Source: JAGBWK01 sp964544595 (lineage in GTDB: Bacteria; Bacteroidota; Bacteroidia; Bacteroidales; Muribaculaceae). Taken from it: a stretch of 64,000 nucleotides of DNA. The notes beneath the pieces were generated by a model, which searched no databases, was not told where the DNA came from, and was given only the letters and a program-made list of their open reading frames with translations. A program made the position numbers and the translations under genes. Position 1 is the stretch's first letter. Each line of letters opens with the position of its first letter. The stretch is taken from the NCBI GenBank assembly GCA_964544595.1, contig CAZJBM010000005.1, positions 21,589-85,588 on the forward strand, read 5' to 3'. This document shows, piece by piece, positions 59,776-64,000 of this stretch.

Positions 59776-61626
59776 ATGGCAAACAACAAAGAAAAACTTT
59801 TTGACCAATTCCCTCCAGTCTCTACAGAGGAATGGAGAGCGAAAGTAGAAGCCGACCTTAAGGGCGCACCTTTCGACAAAAAATTGGTATGGCGCACAAA
59901 TGAAGGCTTCAACGTGCAGCCTATGTATCGCGCCGAAGACATCGCCGACCTGAAAACCACAAATTCCTATCCCGGTCAGTTTCCCTACGTTCGCGGCACA
60001 CGCGACAACAACGACTGGCTGACCCGTCAAGAAATCATCGCCTGCTCGATGGAAGAAGGCAATGAAAAAGCCCTTGACGCCATTTCAAAAGGTGTCAATT
60101 CAATTTACTGCCACATACCCGCCGATCAAGTGAGCAAAGAGAGCATCGCCACTCTTCTCAAAGGCATTGACCTCGCCGCCGTTGAGGTCAACCTCTCCAC
60201 TTGCCAGCGTCACACCCTCGACCTTTGCAAAATACTCGTAGAGTATATTAAGGAGCAGGGAGCTACCGAGACCTTCCACGGCTCAATCGATTACAATCCC
60301 CTCAAACGCGCGCTTCGCCACGGCGGGAAAATCCTCGACGACGCTGTAGCCACAGCGAAAGAGATGATCGCTCTCACAGCCGACATCAAGAAGCTCAGCA
60401 CTATAGGCGTCGACTCCGTAATGCTATCCAACGCCGGATGCTACATCTACCAGGAACTCGGTTACGCGATAGCATGGGGCGCCGAGTGGATGGCACAGCT
60501 CACCGACGCGGGCTTATCGGCCGACGAAGCCGCTTGCGCTATCAAGTTCAACATGGGCACAAGCTCAAACTACTTCATGGAGCTTGCCAAATATCGCGCC
60601 GCTCGCATGATGTGGGCCCAGATTGTTAAGCAGTTCAACCCCGCTTGCGATTGCGCCTGCAAGATGGTTTGCCACGCTTCAACATCTAAATTCAACCAGA
60701 CTATCTACGACGCTCACGTCAACTTGCTCCGCTCTCAGACCGAGGCCATGTCGGCCGCTCTCGCAGGAGTCGATTCAATCACAGTAGTGCCCTTCGACAC
60801 CCCCTATAAAACCCCCGACGCATTCTCGGAGCGCATAGCCCGCAACCAGCAGTTCCTCCTCAAAGAGGAGAGCCACCTCGACAAAGTGGTTGACCCGGCA
60901 GGCGGCTCCTACTACGTGGAGACCCTCACCGTATCGCTCGCCGAGCAAGCTTGGAAACTCTTCCTCGACATTCAGGAGAAGGGTGGTTTCTTCGCGGCCG
61001 TTAACGACGGCAGCGTGCAGAAAGCCGTCAACGAGTCGAGCGCGAAACGCCACCTCGACATGGCCCGCCGCAAAGAAATTCTTATCGGTACGAATCAATA
61101 CCCCAACTTCAACGAAATGGCAGCCGGTAAAATCGAGAAAACAGGATGCGGCTGCGGATGCTCACATGAAGAAACCGCAGGCGAAGGCCTCAGCGACAAG
61201 CGCCAGGCAAGCGACTTCGAGGCGCTGCGTTTAGCCACAGAAGCTGCTTCAAACCGCCCCAAAGTGTTCATGCTCACAATCGGCAATCTCGCTATGCGAC
61301 TCGCCCGCGCCCAGTTCTCGAGCAACTTCTTCGGCTGTGCCGGATATGAGATTATCGACAATATCGGCTTCAACTCGATAGAAGAGGGCGTTAAAGCCGC
61401 CTTTGATAAAGAAGCTGATATCATCGTGCTCTGCTCATCTGACGACGAGTACGCCACATTTGCTCCCGAAGCGTTCAAGCTCATCGACGGCAAAGCGAAA
61501 TTCGTGGTTGCCGGCGCGCCCGCTTGTATGGAAGACCTTCAGAAGCTCGGCATCAACGACTTTATCCACGTTCGCTGCAATGTGCTCGAAACTCTTCAGA
61601 ACTTCAACAACCAACTCCTCAAATAA
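59776..61626 (+). CDS. mutA: Methylmalonyl-CoA mutase, small subunit
   Basis: 616 residues. The N-terminal part is a TIM barrel like the large subunit (NVQPMYRAEDIADL; NMGTSSNYFMELAKYRAARM; VDPAGGSYYVETLTVSLAEQ). The C-terminal cobalamin-like fold lacks the DxHxxG motif, so this subunit is structural, as expected. Between them is a short Cys insert TGCGCGCSHEE (Cys458, 460, 462, His464) that could bind metal. With mutB it converts succinyl-CoA to methylmalonyl-CoA in propionate formation. The two genes are 9 bp apart. Confidence 0.96.
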   Translation: MANNKEKLFDQFPPVSTEEWRAKVEADLKGAPFDKKLVWRTNEGFNVQPMYRAEDIADLKTTNSYPGQFPYVRGTRDNNDWLTRQEIIACSMEEGNEKALDAISKGVNSIYCHIPADQVSKESIATLLKGIDLAAVEVNLSTCQRHTLDLCKILVEYIKEQGATETFHGSIDYNPLKRALRHGGKILDDAVATAKEMIALTADIKKLSTIGVDSVMLSNAGCYIYQELGYAIAWGAEWMAQLTDAGLSADEAACAIKFNMGTSSNYFMELAKYRAARMMWAQIVKQFNPACDCACKMVCHASTSKFNQTIYDAHVNLLRSQTEAMSAALAGVDSITVVPFDTPYKTPDAFSERIARNQQFLLKEESHLDKVVDPAGGSYYVETLTVSLAEQAWKLFLDIQEKGGFFAAVNDGSVQKAVNESSAKRHLDMARRKEILIGTNQYPNFNEMAAGKIEKTGCGCGCSHEETAGEGLSDKRQASDFEALRLATEAASNRPKVFMLTIGNLAMRLARAQFSSNFFGCAGYEIIDNIGFNSIEEGVKAAFDKEADIIVLCSSDDEYATFAPEAFKLIDGKAKFVVAGAPACMEDLQKLGINDFIHVRCNVLETLQNFNNQLLK

Positions 61627-61635
61627 CCCATACCG

Positions 61636-63774
61636 ATGAGACCCGATTATAAAAACATAAATATCGTTGCCGACGCATTCGCGCCTCAGGCTGCCCCCGC
61701 AAGCCAGGGGGGTGAAGATTGGCTTACCCCGGAGCTCATTCCGGTTAAACCCGTTTATACTAAAGAAGACCTCGAAGGACTCGAGCACCTTAACTACGTT
61801 TCAGGTCTTCCTCCGTTCCTCCGCGGCCCATATAGCGCGATGTATCCTCTCCGCCCCTGGACAATACGCCAGTATGCAGGATTCTCCACCGCCGCCGAGT
61901 CTAACGCCTTCTACCGCCGCAACCTCGCTTCGGGCCAGAAAGGTCTTTCAGTAGCGTTTGACCTCGCCACTCACCGCGGTTACGATGCCGACCATCCCCG
62001 CGTTGTAGGCGACGTCGGCAAAGCCGGCGTGTCGATATGCTCGATCGAAGACATGAAAGTGCTTTTCGACGGTATTCCATTGAACAAGATGTCGGTGTCA
62101 ATGACAATGAACGGCGCCGTGCTTCCCGTCCTCGCCTTCTATATCAACGCCGGCCTTGAGCAGGGCGCTAAGCTCGAAGAGATGGCAGGCACGATTCAGA
62201 ACGACATTCTTAAGGAGTTCATGGTGCGCAACACATATATATATCCGCCGGAATTCTCTATGCGCATTATCGCCGACATTTTTGAATACACTTCGCAGAA
62301 TATGCCTAAATTCAACTCGATTTCAATCTCCGGATACCATATGCAGGAAGCAGGCGCTACTTGCGACATCGAGTTGGCTTACACACTCGCCGACGGTCTT
62401 GAATATCTTCGCGCAGGTGTCAACGCAGGCATGGATATCGACGCCTTCGCTCCGCGCTTGTCGTTCTTCTGGGCTATCGGCATGAACTTCTTCATGGAAA
62501 TCGCCAAAATGCGCGCCGCTCGTATGCTTTGGGCTAAGATCGTTAAGCAGTTCAACCCCAAGAACCCCAAATCGCTTGCTCTGCGTACCCACTCGCAGAC
62601 CTCAGGCTGGTCGCTTACCGAGCAAGACCCCTTCAACAACGTGGGCCGCACAGTGATCGAAGCAATGGGCGCCGCTCTCGGCCACACTCAGTCGCTCCAC
62701 ACCAACGCGCTCGACGAGGCTATCGCGCTCCCCACCGACTTCTCGGCCCGTATCGCCCGAAACACTCAGATCTATATTCAGGAAGAGACCTACGTCACCA
62801 AGCAGGTTGATCCCTGGGCAGGCTCGTATTACATTGAGTCGCTGACCAACGAGATCGCCCACCGCGCATGGGAGCATATCCAGGAAATCGAGAAACTCGG
62901 CGGCATGGCCAAAGCAATCGAGACCGGCCTTCCGAAACTCCGCATCGAAGAGGCAGCCGCCCGCACCCAGGCAAGAATCGACTCAGGCCGTCAGACAATC
63001 GTTGGCATCAACAAATATCGCCTCGATCACGAAGACCCGATCGACATTCTCGAGATTGACAACACCGAGGTGCGCAAAGAGCAGATCGAACGTCTCGACG
63101 ACCTCAAAGCTCATCGCGACGAAGAGGCTGTCAAGAAAGCTCTTGCCGACATCACCGAGTGTGTACGCACAAAGAAAGGCAATCTCCTCGACCTCGCCGT
63201 GAAAGCAGCCGGAGTTCGCGCCACTCTCGGCGAAATCTCCGATGCCTGCGAAGAAGTTGTTGGACGTTATAAAGCAGTAATCAGAACTATTTCAGGAGTG
63301 TATAGCAACGAAACCAAGTCGGATCCCGACTTCATCAAAGCACAGCAAATGTGTGAAGCCTTTGCTAAACGCGAGGGCCGTCAACCGCGTATCATGATCG
63401 CCAAAATGGGTCAGGACGGCCACGACCGCGGCGCAAAAGTTGTCGCAACCGGTTATGCTGACTGCGGCTTCGACGTGGATATGGGTCCGCTCTTCCAGAC
63501 TCCTGAAGAGGCTGCCCGCCAAGCTGTCGAGAACGACGTGCATATCCTCGGCGTTTCTTCGCTCGCTGCCGGCCACAAGACCCTCATCCCTCAGGTCATC
63601 GCAGAGCTTAAGAAACTCGGACGCGAGGACATCATGGTTACCGCAGGCGGCGTTATCCCCGCTCAGGACTACGACTTCCTTTACAAGGCAGGCGTGGCCG
63701 CCATCTTCGGCCCCGGCACACGTATTCCCGAATCGGCAATCAAGATGCTCGAAATACTTGAAGCGGCTGAATAA
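61636..63774 (+). CDS. mutB: Methylmalonyl-CoA mutase, large subunit
   Basis: 712 residues. Substrate-binding barrel (GPYSAMYPLRPWTIRQYAGF; SISGYHMQEAGATCDIELAY; RTHSQTSGWSLTEQDPFNN) and the cobalamin domain with Asp594-x-His596-x-x-Gly599 (GQDGHDRGAK), where the His coordinates cobalt, then GVSSLAAGHKTL and VTAGGVIP. It carries out the B12-radical rearrangement of succinyl-CoA. No meaB or epimerase gene follows inside the window; a strong terminator closes the operon. The last 110 bases of the window show no gene. Confidence 0.98.
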   Translation: MRPDYKNINIVADAFAPQAAPASQGGEDWLTPELIPVKPVYTKEDLEGLEHLNYVSGLPPFLRGPYSAMYPLRPWTIRQYAGFSTAAESNAFYRRNLASGQKGLSVAFDLATHRGYDADHPRVVGDVGKAGVSICSIEDMKVLFDGIPLNKMSVSMTMNGAVLPVLAFYINAGLEQGAKLEEMAGTIQNDILKEFMVRNTYIYPPEFSMRIIADIFEYTSQNMPKFNSISISGYHMQEAGATCDIELAYTLADGLEYLRAGVNAGMDIDAFAPRLSFFWAIGMNFFMEIAKMRAARMLWAKIVKQFNPKNPKSLALRTHSQTSGWSLTEQDPFNNVGRTVIEAMGAALGHTQSLHTNALDEAIALPTDFSARIARNTQIYIQEETYVTKQVDPWAGSYYIESLTNEIAHRAWEHIQEIEKLGGMAKAIETGLPKLRIEEAAARTQARIDSGRQTIVGINKYRLDHEDPIDILEIDNTEVRKEQIERLDDLKAHRDEEAVKKALADITECVRTKKGNLLDLAVKAAGVRATLGEISDACEEVVGRYKAVIRTISGVYSNETKSDPDFIKAQQMCEAFAKREGRQPRIMIAKMGQDGHDRGAKVVATGYADCGFDVDMGPLFQTPEEAARQAVENDVHILGVSSLAAGHKTLIPQVIAELKKLGREDIMVTAGGVIPAQDYDFLYKAGVAAIFGPGTRIPESAIKMLEILEAAE

Positions 63775-63845
63775 CATTCTGCCACACAATCCTATCTACA
63801 CCCGACCGTGTGCAACATCTGACGTCGGCGTGTCATAGTAGCCTC

Positions 63846-63886
63846 AATAGGCTGAGTCAAAATTCAGATTTTTGACTCAGCCTATT
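63846..63886 (+). terminator. mutAB terminator
   Basis: Perfect 17-bp stem (AATAGGCTGAGTCAAAA and its complement) with a 7-nt loop, then GCTTTTCTC. Confidence 0.85.
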
Positions 63887-64000
63887 GCTTTTCTCTCCGA
63901 CTATTCACGCGACCAAAATGATATGTAAAGTTTTATTAAGATTCAATGTAGAATCCAAATCGAAGTGCAAAATCTTCGCACTGACTAGCCCCATATTTTT

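Overview
The window looks like the chromosome of an anaerobic gut member of the order Bacteroidales, most likely a Muribaculaceae-type lineage. Reasons: GC near 50%; the Bacteroidetes -7 box (TAnnTTTG, often TAnnTTCG here) with a TTTG -33 box 19-20 bp upstream; an S16 protein with a long Ala/Lys/Glu tail; a GT3-type glycogen synthase next to a glucan phosphorylase; PorQ; RprX/RprY; a BT_3928-family protein beside tpiA; and mutA/mutB of the succinate-propionate route. There are no rRNA or tRNA genes, no CRISPR array and no prophage. Most of the window is core chromosome.

Layout: 1-1.8 kb holds a cut-off GDSL esterase, a sugar-phosphate nucleotidyltransferase and rpsP. 1.96-2.49 kb is an internally deleted IS5-like element. 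2.7-5.0 kb is the agmatine-to-putrescine operon (small acidic protein, aguA, aguB). 5.2-7.2 kb has a conserved small protein and a membrane Ser/Thr kinase with external MORN repeats. 7.3-13.5 kb carries htpG, a secreted TPR protein and gyrA on the minus strand. 13.9-16.5 kb is clpC. 16.5-18.1 kb is a DUF3987 gene flanked by two related hairpins. 18.2-21.0 kb is rplY, DUF2752, GYF/TM2, pth and an S4 protein. 21.0-27.4 kb is a minus-strand block: folE, SPOR, tpiA, DoxX-like, DUF1599, pullulanase and a small sorting-tail-like protein. 27.7-32.0 kb is the glycogen synthase and phosphorylase pair. 32.1-38.3 kb has a BASS transporter, a secreted alpha/beta hydrolase, porQ, an MFS transporter, cmk and ispH. 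38.4-42.5 kb has rprY/rprX, a secreted 21-residue LRR protein and a long promoter-bearing non-coding leader. 42.5-47.1 kb has dnaB, ispE, grpE and dnaJ. A second IS5-like remnant lies at 47.2-47.6 kb. 47.6-56.7 kb has nhaA, lepA and an OMF-MFP-RND efflux operon. 56.8-63.8 kb has dnaG, a beta-carbonic anhydrase, mutA and mutB.

The most notable signal is regulatory. clpC and grpE-dnaJ, two protein-quality-control units, each have a sequence matching the sigma-54 (RpoN) -24/-12 promoter: exact for clpC, near-exact for grpE. This suggests RpoN control of proteostasis in this lineage. Other points of interest are the hairpin-flanked DUF3987 gene, the paired IS remnants that keep different parts of one transposase, the roughly 370-nt leader or RNA upstream of the LRR gene, the kinase-MORN receptor, and a Gly at the GyrA position equivalent to E. 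coli Asp87.
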